A stretch of 64,000 bases of DNA from Pedobacter riviphilus (lineage in GTDB: Bacteria > Bacteroidota > Bacteroidia > Sphingobacteriales > Sphingobacteriaceae): positions 3,596,001-3,660,000 of the forward strand of contig NZ_CP061171.1 in NCBI RefSeq assembly GCF_014692875.1, in the 5' to 3' direction. Position 1 is the stretch's first letter, and the number at the start of each line of letters is the position of its first letter. The notes under the pieces are model-generated. The model searched no databases. It was not told the DNA's origin and worked only from the letters and a program-made list of their open reading frames with translations. The translations under genes were made by a program, and so were the position numbers. Shown one piece after another: positions 8,938 through 17,771 of this stretch.

Positions 8938-9036
8938 AGTCCGAAGTCTTTGGGGCAAAGTATTCACTATAGTGTCAAAAATTAGATTTAAAATTTCAAT
9001 TTGTACTTCAGACTTCGGACTTCGGACTTCGGACTC
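8938..9036. repeat. Inverted word-repeat block between ubiE and engB
   Basis: AGTCCGAAGTC (8938-8948) pairs with GACTTCGGACT (9011-9021). The right side is a tandem 7-mer (GACTTCG repeated, 9011-9036). The palindrome CACTATAGTG (8965-8974) lies in the loop. The block sits between divergent promoters. Confidence 0.8.
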
Positions 9037-9043
9037 AAAACCC

Positions 9044-9051
9044 TACCTTTG
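9044..9051 (+). promoter_or_regulatory. TACCTTTG -7 box for engB
   Basis: An exact TAnnTTTG match only 4 nt (CACT) before the engB ATG at 9056, implying a leaderless or nearly leaderless mRNA. Confidence 0.55.
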
Positions 9052-9055
9052 CACT

Positions 9056-9679
9056 ATGATTATCAAAACGGCAACATTTGTTTGCAGCAACACGCAGATT
9101 TCGGCGCTACCCGTACCAACCATGCCCGAATATGCATTTATTGGCCGCTCTAACGTGGGTAAATCTTCATTAATTAATATGTTGGTTAATCAGCATGGAT
9201 TGGCCAAAACCTCGCAACGTCCGGGAAAAACACAGTTAATTAATCACTTTTTAATTAATGAGGCCTGGTATATTGTCGATTTACCCGGTTATGGTTATGC
9301 TAAGGTTTCTAAAACCAGCAGAGAGAAATGGGAGAAATTTATCCGCGCTTATATCACCAAAAGAGAAAGTCTGCAATGCGTTTTTGTTTTGATAGACAGC
9401 CGTTTAGAACCTCAGGGAATTGATATTGAATTTTGCTATTGGTTAGGTGAAAAACAGATACCGTTTTCGCTAATTTTTACCAAAGCCGATAAACAAGGTA
9501 TGACCACTACCCAGAAAAATGTAGCTGCCTTTAAGAAAAAATTAGGCGAATTTTTTGAAGAAATTCCGGCCACCTTTATCACTTCTGCAGAAAAAGGAAA
9601 CGGAAAAGATGATGTTTTAAATTTCATCTACGAAGTAAATAAGGATTTTGTTGTACCAACAGATTATAAGAAGTTTTAA
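9056..9679 (+). CDS. engB: Ribosome biogenesis GTPase YsxC/EngB
   Basis: An essential GTPase for assembly of the large ribosomal subunit. The G1 P-loop GRSNVGKSS is at residues 30-38, G3 is DLPGYGYAKVS, G4 is TKAD and the G5-like block is ITSAEKGNGKDD. At 207 residues it is standard for the family. I start at the ATG at 9056 (MIIKTATFVC), because the extra 28 residues available upstream are encoded by a tandem ACTTCGG repeat and have no resemblance to the family. The promoter box ends 4 nt before this ATG. A block of inverted words follows its stop. Confidence 0.96.
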   Translation: MIIKTATFVCSNTQISALPVPTMPEYAFIGRSNVGKSSLINMLVNQHGLAKTSQRPGKTQLINHFLINEAWYIVDLPGYGYAKVSKTSREKWEKFIRAYITKRESLQCVFVLIDSRLEPQGIDIEFCYWLGEKQIPFSLIFTKADKQGMTTTQKNVAAFKKKLGEFFEEIPATFITSAEKGNGKDDVLNFIYEVNKDFVVPTDYKKF

Positions 9680-9686
9680 CCAGTTC

Positions 9687-9819
9687 AATGGTTCACTAGT
9701 TCATTGGTCAATAGTTCATGATTTATAGTCGAATGGATATCTAAGCGCCCTATCAATGAACCATTTAGCCATTAACCAAAATAACAAATTAACCAGTTAA
9801 CCGATTTATACCGTTAACC
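9687..9819. repeat. Inverted word-repeat block between engB and ubiA-like gene
   Basis: AATGGTTCA (9687-9695) pairs with TGAACCATT (9757-9765). It is followed by ATTAACC words ending GTTAACCGATTTATACCG at 9796-9813, which resemble the blocks at 23165 and 29530. Confidence 0.75.
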
Positions 9820-9830
9820 CTTTCCAATAA

Positions 9831-10688
9831 ATGAAAAAATACTTTTCACTCGTATTATTCGCCCATTCTGTTTTTGCCCTACCATTTGCCATGATTGGTT
9901 TCTTTTTGGGCGTAACCACAACAGAAAATCCATTTTCCTGGTATAAGCTGATTTTAGTTTTGCTCTGTATGGTTTTTGCCAGAAACTCGGCTATGGCTTT
10001 TAACCGTTATCTCGACAGAAATATTGACGCGAAGAACCCGCGGACTAAAATGCGCGACATACCTGCAGGTAAAGTTTCGGCAAATGAGGCGTTGATTTTC
10101 GTTATTGCCAATTGTGTACTTTTCGCCATTACCACCTACTTCATTAACCCGCTTTGTTTCTATTTATCGCCAGTGGCTTTGTTTGTGGTTTTGTTTTATA
10201 GCTACACCAAACGCTTCACTGCGCTTTGCCATTTGGTATTGGGTTTAGGTCTGGCGCTTGCTCCCATTGGTGCTTATATTGCCGTAACCGGGCATTTTGC
10301 GCTGGTTCCTGTACTTTACTCCTTAACCGTATTATTCTGGGTAAGTGGATTTGATATTATATATGCCCTACAGGATGAAGAATTTGACCGTGAAGAAAAA
10401 TTACATTCCATCCCATCGGCACTTGGCATTAAAAATGCTTTGAATGTTTCGGTGCTGTTGCATATACTCTCTGCCACCTGTGTTATTTTGCCTGTGTTTT
10501 TTACATCCTTCAGTTGGGTTTATTACGTAGGTATTGTGTTTTTCTGTTCGATGTTGATTTATCAGCACTTATTAGTAAAACCAAATGATATTAGCAAAGT
10601 AAACAGGGCATTTCAAACCTTAAATGGTTATGCATCGGTAGTATTTGCCATATGCTTTTTAATAGACGCGTATTTGAGACATAAATAA
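9831..10688 (+). CDS. UbiA-like prenyltransferase
   Basis: A 285-residue integral membrane prenyltransferase with about 8-9 hydrophobic helices. The first Asp-rich motif is NRYLDRNIDAKNPRT and the second is the DIIYALQDEEFDRE segment followed by LHSIP. Both are UbiA-superfamily Mg-diphosphate binding sites. The DxxYALQDEEFD form is common in bacterial 4-hydroxybenzoate or MqnP-type enzymes that prenylate a quinone precursor. With menG nearby and menaquinone the likely quinone, a menaquinone role is plausible. Which aromatic acceptor is used cannot be read from the sequence. It starts at the ATG at 9831. Confidence 0.88.
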   Translation: MKKYFSLVLFAHSVFALPFAMIGFFLGVTTTENPFSWYKLILVLLCMVFARNSAMAFNRYLDRNIDAKNPRTKMRDIPAGKVSANEALIFVIANCVLFAITTYFINPLCFYLSPVALFVVLFYSYTKRFTALCHLVLGLGLALAPIGAYIAVTGHFALVPVLYSLTVLFWVSGFDIIYALQDEEFDREEKLHSIPSALGIKNALNVSVLLHILSATCVILPVFFTSFSWVYYVGIVFFCSMLIYQHLLVKPNDISKVNRAFQTLNGYASVVFAICFLIDAYLRHK

Positions 10689-10773
10689 ATGACTGAATTT
10701 TGAATGACAATATAGCATTGCGCAGTAAACCATTCACTCTTTCAATCATTCTATAATTCAATAATTAATTACT

Positions 10774-12477
10774 ATGATAACTAAGAAACCTAGAACATAT
10801 ATTCCACAGGAATTAAACATTACCTGGGAAAATTTAGAACCACTTTTCACTGAACTGCAAAACCGCGAAATAACCAGCGCTGTGGAATTAGAGCATTGGT
10901 TAAAAGACCGTTCTGAGCTGGAAGCAGCTTTGGAAGAAGACTTTGCCTGGAGATACATCAGAATGAGCTGCGATACCGCAAATGAAGAGTTGGTTAAAAA
11001 CTTTCAATATTTTGCGACTGAAATAGAGCCAAAAATTTCTCCATTAGCCAATGAATTGAACAAAAAATTTGTCGATAGTCCATTTATGGATGATTTGGAC
11101 AAAGAAAAATATTTCGTCTACAGCCGTGCGATAAAAAAAGCATTAGAGCTTTATCGCGATGAAAACATCGAGCTGTTTACTGAATTACAGGTGAAACAAC
11201 AAAAATATCAAGGCATTACCGGTGCCATGAGTGTTGAGTTAAATGGTCAGGAATATACTTTGGAACAGGCCTCGATTTTTATTAAAGATTTAAACCGTGA
11301 GGTACGCGAAAATGCATGGAAAACAATCCAACAGCGCCGTTTGGTTGATAAAGATGATTTAAATATTTTGTTTGATGAGCTGATTAAACTGCGTAACCAG
11401 GTTGCCTTAAATGCGGGTTTTGAGAACTACCGCGATTACATGTTTCAGGCTTTAGGCCGTTTTGATTATACCCCGCAGGATTGTTATGATTTCGCGAATG
11501 CCATCGAAAAAGAAATTGTTCCGATTTTAAAAGAACAGGCAGAAAAACGCCGAGAAGCTTTAGGACTAGAAGTATTAAAACCTTGGGATTTAGAAGTAAG
11601 CATTAGTGGCAAACCGGCTTTGAAACCTTTTAACAACGGCGAAGAGCTGATTGATAAAAGTATTGCCTGTTTTAATGCTATTGATGAAAAGTTAGGCTCA
11701 AAATTGGCAACCATGAAAGCCAATAACCTTTTTGACGTAGAGAGCAGAAAGGGTAAAGCGCCAGGTGGATATAATTACCCATTGGCCGAAACAGGAGCGC
11801 CTTTTATCTTCATGAACTCGGCAAATTCATTGCGCGATTTAACCACGATGGTTCACGAAGGCGGTCATGCCATCCATACCTTTTTAACCGCAAATTTAGA
11901 ACTAAACGATTTTAAGCACTGCCCATCTGAGGTAGCCGAACTGGCATCGATGAGTATGGAACTCATCTCAATGGATAAGTGGGATGTTTATTTCGATAAC
12001 GAAGAAGATTTAAACCGTGCTAAAAAAGAACAATTGGCTGATGTTTTGAAAACATTACCTTGGGTTGCCGTAATTGATCAGTTTCAACACTGGATTTACA
12101 CCAACCCTAACCATACCGCAGCCGACCGTGAAGAAACCTTTAAGCAGATATTTAACCGTTTTGGTGCTGGTTTTGCCGATTGGACAGATTTAGAACAACA
12201 ATTCGGAAATGGCTGGCAAAAGCAGCTGCATTTATTCGAAGTTCCTTTTTATTATATCGAATATGCAATTGCTCAGTTAGGCGCCATTGCCGTTTGGAAA
12301 AATTATAAAGAAAATCCGGGAAAGGCTTTAAATCAATACTTGGCGGCACTTTCATTAGGTTATACCAAGCCAATGAACGAAATATATGAAACTGCAGGAA
12401 TTAAGTTTGATTTCAGCGCAGAATATGTAAAAGAACTGGCAAATTTTGTAAAAACAGAACTGGAAAAACTGGGATAA
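10774..12477 (+). CDS. M3 family oligoendopeptidase
   Basis: A 567-residue cytosolic zinc metallopeptidase of the M3 (PepF/thimet) family, which degrades short peptides. The HExxH zinc site is in TTMVHEGGHAIHTF, and the third ligand Glu is in the downstream CPSEVAELASMSMEL helix. The C-terminal family segment FYYIEYAIAQLGAIAVWKNY is present. It has the expected length and no signal peptide. The preceding 85 nt contain inverted AT-rich words (TTGAAT/ATTCAA types) rather than a clear promoter box. A hairpin with a T-run follows at 12514-12542. Confidence 0.93.
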   Translation: MITKKPRTYIPQELNITWENLEPLFTELQNREITSAVELEHWLKDRSELEAALEEDFAWRYIRMSCDTANEELVKNFQYFATEIEPKISPLANELNKKFVDSPFMDDLDKEKYFVYSRAIKKALELYRDENIELFTELQVKQQKYQGITGAMSVELNGQEYTLEQASIFIKDLNREVRENAWKTIQQRRLVDKDDLNILFDELIKLRNQVALNAGFENYRDYMFQALGRFDYTPQDCYDFANAIEKEIVPILKEQAEKRREALGLEVLKPWDLEVSISGKPALKPFNNGEELIDKSIACFNAIDEKLGSKLATMKANNLFDVESRKGKAPGGYNYPLAETGAPFIFMNSANSLRDLTTMVHEGGHAIHTFLTANLELNDFKHCPSEVAELASMSMELISMDKWDVYFDNEEDLNRAKKEQLADVLKTLPWVAVIDQFQHWIYTNPNHTAADREETFKQIFNRFGAGFADWTDLEQQFGNGWQKQLHLFEVPFYYIEYAIAQLGAIAVWKNYKENPGKALNQYLAALSLGYTKPMNEIYETAGIKFDFSAEYVKELANFVKTELEKLG

Positions 12478-12818
12478 GGCAGAAGGGTTTTTTCCCTTAA
12501 AATGATAAATTAGAAGTCGTTGCATTTAGCCACGACTTTTTTGTTTGTTGTACTTTTTACCACGGAAACACAGAGGGCACGGAACCGTATTTACAGCATG
12601 GGTGATCAAAACCAATGTTTTATGTGCAGCACCCAACTGAATAGACCTGATGGAAGTGAAAATCCCTTTTGGGTATTGGATATATTTTGTTCTTCCCAGA
12701 ATTCCTCCAAAAGGATTGTAACAAACAGCAGGGCTGAACCCTACCTATGTATAACAGGCTTTGCTCTCCAAAAAAACATGCTACTTCTTGAGGGAGAAAA
12801 CACATAATCTCCTATAAA
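12478..12818. other. Gene-poor gap with dispersed-repeat remnant
   Basis: 341 nt between convergent genes. After the terminator it holds a CCACGGAAACACAGAGGGCA-type word string at 12560-12579. Open frames on both strands here (e.g. 12520-12807) have no signal peptide, no family resemblance and no promoter, so I do not call a gene. The GC content is slightly higher than in the neighbouring gaps. Confidence 0.6.
12514..12542 (+). terminator. Rho-independent terminator after the M3 peptidase
   Basis: The stem AAGTCGT (12514-12520) pairs with ACGACTT (12532-12538), followed by a T-run to 12542. A second small hairpin AAGGG/CCCTT lies just upstream (12483-12498). Confidence 0.75.
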
Positions 12819-14075
12819 TTACGCTTCATCCTTTTTCCTGATCCTTAGTATGACAAACATCACCAAAACCGATAATAGAATCATGATCAGATAACTGTAA
12901 CTGAGGTTACTTTCATCTTTGGCAGGAATCAGGTTTACGATACCATAACTCAAAAAAGAAACAATCACGTAAGTAATCCCTCCTGTTAATCCACCTGCAA
13001 TGCCCGCATTTTTCGGGAATTTGCTCAGGCAGAAAGTAAAGTAATTATTAAAGGTAAAGCCTGCTCCTACGTGGATTAAAAAGGCAAAGAAAATTAAGGA
13101 CCAGAGGTTAGAAACAAAATTTAAACTTATAATCATCAGCACAACAAAAGCCACCTGAAACAAAGAATTGATCATTAATCTTTTAAAGAAAGGCCTGTTA
13201 ATGGTGGCCTTACCGATAAAGCCCCCTACCATCCAGGCGAAACCTAAAAACAGGGAACTATAACCTGCAATAACCGGCGAAAAATTAAAGTGATGTTCAA
13301 TGATAAACGGACCAGTCATATTGTAAACCATCACCATACAATAGGCTAAACCCAACATTACAATCCCCAATGTAAAGCTCGTTGTTTTAATCATTTCGAT
13401 ATAAATGCCCGTTATCTTTTTCAGTTGAAAATCGGTAAAATGTTTTAAGGTTTCACCACTGAACAATAATTCCAATACAGCAAAAACAAGTGCAAACCCG
13501 GCCAAAAAATAGAAATTAGATTCCCAACCAAATGCCGTTTGGAGATAACCGCCAATAAATGGTGCTACAATTGGCCCGGTAGACCAAATAATGGAAAACA
13601 TGCTGAGATAGTGTTTTAGCTGGTCGCCTTCATAAAGATCGACAAAGTAAGCCCTTTTTGCCACTACGATTGCGCCTACCGTAAGTCCATGAACAATCCG
13701 CATCAGATAAATGAGATAAATGTTGTGGGTAGTGGCGATAATGATACTTGCAGCAGCAAAGATTAATAGCGAGTATAAACAGATCTTATACCTGCCAAAA
13801 CTATCGAGTACACTCCCGATAAAAAGTTGTGCCACCCCATAGCTAATTAAGAAAATACTTAATGTAAGTTGAACCTGAACGCTGCTTACCTGCATTTCGC
13901 CAGCCATTGTTGGTAAAGAAGGGATGTAAATATCGGTAGCAAAACCTGATAACGGAATTAAAGCAAAGGCCAGTAAAGTAGCCAAACCCTGGTGACGTTC
14001 TTTAATGTATTTTATTTGTGTTGTATCTGCATTCATATTGGTACTATAATCGTTAAAAATATTCAAATCAAACAT
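12819..14075 (-). CDS. MFS drug-resistance transporter (Bcr/CflA type)
   Basis: A 418-residue, 12-helix major facilitator in the inner membrane. The Bcr/CflA-type start of the transporter is visible as SGFATDIYIPSLPTMAGEM, with the motif A-like loop GSVLDSFGRYKI after helix 2. Family members are proton-driven exporters of drugs or small metabolites; the substrate is not predictable. There are two candidate ATG starts, 14075 and 14036 (MNADTTQIKY). The first is used here, but the second fits the family better in length. A TAATTTTG box lies 40 nt upstream of the first ATG. The gene stands alone, convergent with the M3 peptidase. Confidence 0.88.
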   Translation of the reverse strand: MFDLNIFNDYSTNMNADTTQIKYIKERHQGLATLLAFALIPLSGFATDIYIPSLPTMAGEMQVSSVQVQLTLSIFLISYGVAQLFIGSVLDSFGRYKICLYSLLIFAAASIIIATTHNIYLIYLMRIVHGLTVGAIVVAKRAYFVDLYEGDQLKHYLSMFSIIWSTGPIVAPFIGGYLQTAFGWESNFYFLAGFALVFAVLELLFSGETLKHFTDFQLKKITGIYIEMIKTTSFTLGIVMLGLAYCMVMVYNMTGPFIIEHHFNFSPVIAGYSSLFLGFAWMVGGFIGKATINRPFFKRLMINSLFQVAFVVLMIISLNFVSNLWSLIFFAFLIHVGAGFTFNNYFTFCLSKFPKNAGIAGGLTGGITYVIVSFLSYGIVNLIPAKDESNLSYSYLIMILLSVLVMFVILRIRKKDEA

Positions 14076-14115
14076 CTATTTAAGGGCTCTTATATATCTG
14101 ATTGATTATTGGCAA

Positions 14116-14123
14116 CAAAATTA
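14116..14123 (-). promoter_or_regulatory. TAATTTTG -7 box for the MFS gene
   Basis: Minus strand TAATTTTG, matching TAnnTTTG, 40 nt before the ATG at 14075. Confidence 0.4.
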
Positions 14124-14327
14124 GGGCTTTCACTTATCCAAAAATTATGCGAATCAAACAAAGGATTATTTAAGCCAAATAATTGCAAATTTTTACTTTA
14201 ATCTAATAATTACCTTTCTTTTCGATGTCATTATACCATCCAACGAGTAGTGAAATGAAAATTATATCCTGCTTTAAACGTTTTTAACCAAACTTTTTAT
14301 AAGTTTGAAGAAACAAGCAAATAAAAG

Positions 14328-16277
14328 ATGTTCGAAAAGCTATTCAGAAAGAAATCTATTTCCAAGATATTACAAGATGCGGCAAAAGGCTATGGCGACC
14401 ATGAAAATACATTACATAAAACACTCGGTGTACGCGATTTAACAGCTTTTGGAATTGCAGCGATTATTGGAGCAGGAATTTTTAGTACGATTGGCAAGGC
14501 AAGTGCAGATGGTGGTCCGGCAGTAATCTTTTTATTTATTTTTACGGCAGTAGCCTGTAGTTTTGCGGCCTTTGCTTATGCAGAGTTTGCATCAATGGTG
14601 CCCGTTTCCGGTAGTGCTTATACCTATTCTTATGTGGCCTTTGGCGAACTGATTGCCTGGATTATCGGATGGTCGCTCATTATGGAGTATTCCATTGGTA
14701 ATATTACGGTAGCCATATCCTGGTCTGATTACTTTACGGGACTACTCTCTACCATAAAAATACCTCCCCTGGGCATAGATGGCATCCATGTACCCGATTG
14801 GATGACAATGGATTACCTCAGTGCTTATAACGGACATAAACACGCTGAAGCGCTTCTGGCGGCTGGCAAAAACCTGGCAGATTTAGATTCGGCTACAGCT
14901 TTAGCCAATAATGCATGGCTTACCGCTCCTAAAATAGGTGGTTTTCACCTCGTTGCAGATATTCCTGCTCTAGGTATTATCATTTTAATTACCTGGTTAA
15001 TTTACCGCGGTATGAAAGAGAGCCGCAATGCCAGCAACGCCATGGTGGTGGTTAAACTTGCGGTAATTCTTTTGGTATTGGCGGTTGGTATTTTTTACGT
15101 AGACACAAAAAACTGGGATCCATTTGCGCCAAACGGAGTTTCTGGAATTTTAAAGGGCGTTTCGGCTGTGTTTTTTGCGTATATCGGTTTCGATGCCATT
15201 TCTACAACGGCTGAAGAATGTAAAAACCCGCAACGCGATTTACCCCGTGGAATGATGTGGGCAATTATTATCTGCACCATCCTTTATGTAGCTATTGCAT
15301 TGGTTTTAACCGGTATTGTTAAATCGAATACCTTAGCTGTTGGCGATCCGTTAGCTTTCGTTTTTGATCAGATTAACTTAAAATTAATGAGCGGTATTAT
15401 TGCCGTAAGTGCGGTATTTGCTATGGCCAGTGTACTTTTGGTTTTCCAAATGGGACAACCACGTATCTGGATGAGCATGAGCAGAGATGGCTTATTACCA
15501 AAATCTTTTTCGAAAATTCACCCAAAATATAAAACACCTTCGTTTGCAACCATTGTAGTAGGCTTTGTGGTGGCTGTACCATCGTTGTTTATGAATCTTA
15601 CTATTGTTACCGATCTCTGTTCTATCGGGACACTTTTCGCTTTTGTACTGGTTTGCGCAGGGGTTTTAGTATTACAGAACAGGCCCGATGTACAGCGTGG
15701 AAAATTCAGGATACCTTATGTAAACAGTAAGTTTATTGTACCTATTGTTTTAATTGCGACTATAATTTTTGCATTCACAAAATATGGCAAAGAAACAAAA
15801 GCATTCTTTTTCAATTCGCCTAAAACCATCCAAACCGTAACTTTTGTTACTTCTTTAAGTGGCGATGAACTGAAAATTGTTAAAGAGGAAATTGTTAAGA
15901 ATGCTGCTCCACAAATTTTATTGGCAGAAAAAGTAGATGCAGAATCTTATCTAAGTGCATTGTCTGCTGATCGTTACGAGCAGTTTATTTCAGCCTCAAA
16001 AGTACCTGTGGAAAAGAAATACGAAAGTGGTTGGGGCTTATTTAAGCACAAAATTCCAATGTGGATTTTCTTGATCATCTGCGTAATCATTACCTACTAT
16101 TGCATCACCAAAAACTTGTCGTTAATTCCAGTTTTAGGGCTGATCAGCTGTTTGTACATGATGTGCGAACTTGGTATTTCAAACTGGATTGGTTTCGGCA
16201 TCTGGCTGGTAGTAGGGCTTGTGGTTTATTTTGCCTATGGTTACAAGCATAGTAAATTGGCAAATCCGGAGGTTTAA
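14328..16277 (+). CDS. APC-family amino acid permease (CAT-like)
   Basis: A 649-residue inner-membrane amino acid/cation symporter of the APC superfamily. The diagnostic helix-1 motif FGIAAIIGAGIF is near residues 44-55, and GSAYTYSYVAFGELIAW and AYIGFDAISTTAEECKNPQR follow. It most resembles cationic amino acid transporters. Two features are unusual: an enlarged loop after helix 4 (about residues 142-205), and a soluble insertion of about 85 residues between the last helices (about 495-580, rich in Lys and Glu). These make it longer than the usual ~480-550 residues. The ATG is at 14328. It is followed after 7 nt by a small hypothetical gene, probably in the same transcript. Confidence 0.9.
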   Translation: MFEKLFRKKSISKILQDAAKGYGDHENTLHKTLGVRDLTAFGIAAIIGAGIFSTIGKASADGGPAVIFLFIFTAVACSFAAFAYAEFASMVPVSGSAYTYSYVAFGELIAWIIGWSLIMEYSIGNITVAISWSDYFTGLLSTIKIPPLGIDGIHVPDWMTMDYLSAYNGHKHAEALLAAGKNLADLDSATALANNAWLTAPKIGGFHLVADIPALGIIILITWLIYRGMKESRNASNAMVVVKLAVILLVLAVGIFYVDTKNWDPFAPNGVSGILKGVSAVFFAYIGFDAISTTAEECKNPQRDLPRGMMWAIIICTILYVAIALVLTGIVKSNTLAVGDPLAFVFDQINLKLMSGIIAVSAVFAMASVLLVFQMGQPRIWMSMSRDGLLPKSFSKIHPKYKTPSFATIVVGFVVAVPSLFMNLTIVTDLCSIGTLFAFVLVCAGVLVLQNRPDVQRGKFRIPYVNSKFIVPIVLIATIIFAFTKYGKETKAFFFNSPKTIQTVTFVTSLSGDELKIVKEEIVKNAAPQILLAEKVDAESYLSALSADRYEQFISASKVPVEKKYESGWGLFKHKIPMWIFLIICVIITYYCITKNLSLIPVLGLISCLYMMCELGISNWIGFGIWLVVGLVVYFAYGYKHSKLANPEV

Positions 16278-16284
16278 GCTATAG

Positions 16285-16845
16285 ATGAATGATATGACAA
16301 TTTTTGAGAAAATAGAGAAACATCAGGCAGAGAAAGACTATGTCAAAATTAAAAGAGACGTTGGTAACAAATCTTATGTACTTTCTCATGGTTATATCTT
16401 AGATCACTCATTTGATTTTGTTCTCCTTAAAGTGAACGATGATTTTCTATTTAACGGATTTACCATTTTTCCAATATCTTCTATTACCAAAATCAGACAC
16501 AACGACTATGACCAATTTTTCGATTCCATAATGGAACAGGAGGGCCAGAAAAAGCTGATCGAAATGCCTTACCAAATTAATTTAGAAAGCTGGGAAACCA
16601 TTTTCAATTCTATAAAAAGTACAAACTTAAACTGTTCGGTAGAAAACGAAAACAATAAGAGATTCTTTTTTAAAATCGGTGAGATTGTAAAAGTGAAGAA
16701 AAGAAGTTTAAAAATTTTGAACTTCGATCCCGCAGGTTATCTGGATGATGAGCCGACAAAGATAAAGTATAAGGAAATTTCTGCTATAGACTTTGATGAT
16801 AACTATACCAATACAATGGCTAAATACTTAAGGACAAAGCTATAA
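16285..16845 (+). CDS. Hypothetical protein
   Basis: A 186-residue protein with no signal peptide or membrane helix and no family I recognise. It has mixed alpha/beta character with many Asp, Lys and Phe residues (for example FDFVLLKVNDDFLFNGFTIF, which resembles a small beta-barrel strand pattern, and later KIGEIVKVKKRSLKILNFD). These two halves look like a repeated beta-rich unit. It begins 7 nt after the amino acid permease stop, so it is likely co-transcribed. An alternative start is the ATG at 16294 (MTIFEKIEKH). Codon use resembles the neighbours. Function unknown. Confidence 0.7.
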   Translation: MNDMTIFEKIEKHQAEKDYVKIKRDVGNKSYVLSHGYILDHSFDFVLLKVNDDFLFNGFTIFPISSITKIRHNDYDQFFDSIMEQEGQKKLIEMPYQINLESWETIFNSIKSTNLNCSVENENNKRFFFKIGEIVKVKKRSLKILNFDPAGYLDDEPTKIKYKEISAIDFDDNYTNTMAKYLRTKL

Positions 16846-16905
16846 ATTGTTACTTAATTACTCATTCTGCGTCACGCTGAAATCTATTTATAGTATCTTC
16901 TAATT

Positions 16906-16933
16906 CTTCTGTCAGTGAGACGCCAACCGATAG
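16906..16933 (-). repeat. REP-like hairpin A (degenerate)
   Basis: The minus-strand sequence matches the 28-nt RAYT-linked hairpin at 17038 with several changes, including CTATCGGTTGGCGTCTCACT at its start. It has the same orientation as hairpin C. A partial CGTCACGCTGAA repeat lies just upstream (16870-16881). Confidence 0.75.
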
Positions 16934-17037
16934 CCCTCGAGTGGTAAGATCATGAAACAAATTGAGGGTGACGATCTCGCAAATGTCCTTCTAACATTAA
17001 ATCTTCTTTCTTTAATAAAAAGAAAATTATATTTATT

Positions 17038-17065
17038 CTATCGGTCGGTGTCTCACCGACCGAAA
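17038..17065 (+). repeat. REP-like hairpin B (perfect)
   Basis: The arms TCGGTCGGTG (17041-17050) and CACCGACCGA (17054-17063) pair perfectly around a TCT loop, within a 28-nt unit beginning CTATCGG and ending CCGAAA. It lies 72 nt before the RAYT gene start and is inverted relative to hairpins A and C. Confidence 0.85.
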
Positions 17066-17136
17066 AAATTTGATAATAATTGTAATATCTGTATTTTGTA
17101 TAAAAGTTGTCCCTGCAACTCAAATACGAATAAATT

Positions 17137-17682
17137 ATGCACATTTTCCACAAAAGACAGGGACAAATGGATTATAACTATCCATATTTTTATACCGATA
17201 CCATCTGTAATTTTGCTCATTTATTAAATGATGATAACTTGAAAATGATCATCATAAATTTACTTAAATTTTTAGTTTATCAAAAGCTTATTGAGGTATA
17301 TGGTTATGTTATCATGCCCAATCACATCCATTTAATCTGGAATATGCTCAAATTAAATGGAAAGGAATCTCCAGCAGCCAGCTTTACTAAATTCACAGCA
17401 CACGAATTTAGAAAGTATCTTTTGGTAAATAATCCTATACTTATAAATCAATACCGTTCTCAAAAGAACGACAGGATTTTTCAGTTCTGGAAAAGAGACC
17501 CACTGGCGATTCCTTTAAGTAAGGAAAGTATTATAATACAAAAATTAGATTATATCCATGATAATCCAATTAAAGAAAAATGGAATTTATGTACTCATCC
17601 TGAAGATTATAACTGGAGTAGTGCAAACTTTTATGAAACAGGGATTGATCAATTCAAGATACTCACGCATTTTAGGGATTAA
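17137..17682 (+). CDS. REP-associated tyrosine transposase (RAYT, Y1/IS200-like)
   Basis: A 181-residue single-strand DNA transposase of the HUH/Y1 superfamily. The metal-binding HUH motif is in VIMPNHIHLIWN, and the catalytic Tyr is in KLDYIHDNPIKEKW, followed by the family tail PEDYNWSSANFYETG. RAYTs are single-copy, domesticated relatives of IS200/IS605 transposases that recognise REP hairpins. Here one inverted-repeat hairpin lies upstream (17038), one begins 4 nt after the stop (17686) in opposite orientation, and a degenerate one lies further upstream (16906). The first ATG (17137) is used; the internal ATG at 17167 (MDYNYPYFY) is an equally good start. All catalytic residues are intact, so the gene looks functional. 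Confidence 0.92.
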   Translation: MHIFHKRQGQMDYNYPYFYTDTICNFAHLLNDDNLKMIIINLLKFLVYQKLIEVYGYVIMPNHIHLIWNMLKLNGKESPAASFTKFTAHEFRKYLLVNNPILINQYRSQKNDRIFQFWKRDPLAIPLSKESIIIQKLDYIHDNPIKEKWNLCTHPEDYNWSSANFYETGIDQFKILTHFRD

Positions 17683-17685
17683 TCA

Positions 17686-17713
17686 TTTCGGTCGGTGAGA
17701 CACCAACCGATAG
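17686..17713 (-). repeat. REP-like hairpin C
   Basis: The reverse complement matches hairpin B at 27 of 28 positions (one C-to-T change giving CTATCGGTTGGTG). It begins 4 nt after the RAYT stop. Confidence 0.85.
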
Positions 17714-17739
17714 GAAAATTATTTATGGATAAAATAAAA

Positions 17740-17766
17740 ATCCCCTTTCTTTAAAAGAAAGAGGAT
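17740..17766 (-). terminator. Terminator after kup and the small ORF
   Basis: ATCCCCTTTCT (17740-17750) pairs with AGAAAGAGGAT (17756-17766), with one mismatched pair. On the minus strand it is followed by a T-rich tail. Confidence 0.7.
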
Positions 17767-17771
17767 TATAT

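Noticed and set aside
8938..9036. CRISPR-like short direct repeats before engB
   Set aside because: The tandem units are 7 nt without spacers, and no cas genes are present.
8972..9055. N-terminal extension of EngB
   Set aside because: The extra 28 residues are encoded by the ACTTCGG tandem repeat and the promoter box, and are absent from the family.
12520..12807. Overlapping 95-aa and 61-aa open frames in the gap after the M3 peptidase
   Set aside because: The plus-strand frame runs through the terminator and a dispersed repeat string; neither has a promoter, signal peptide or family likeness.
16952..17227. 91-aa plus-strand frame overlapping the RAYT start and a minus-strand 67-aa frame
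   Set aside because: Both run across hairpin B, and the real gene (RAYT) occupies another frame with all motifs intact.
16906..17713. Complete IS200/IS605 insertion sequence
   Set aside because: No TnpB or typical IS ends are seen. The protein is a RAYT type with REP-like hairpins rather than an active IS.
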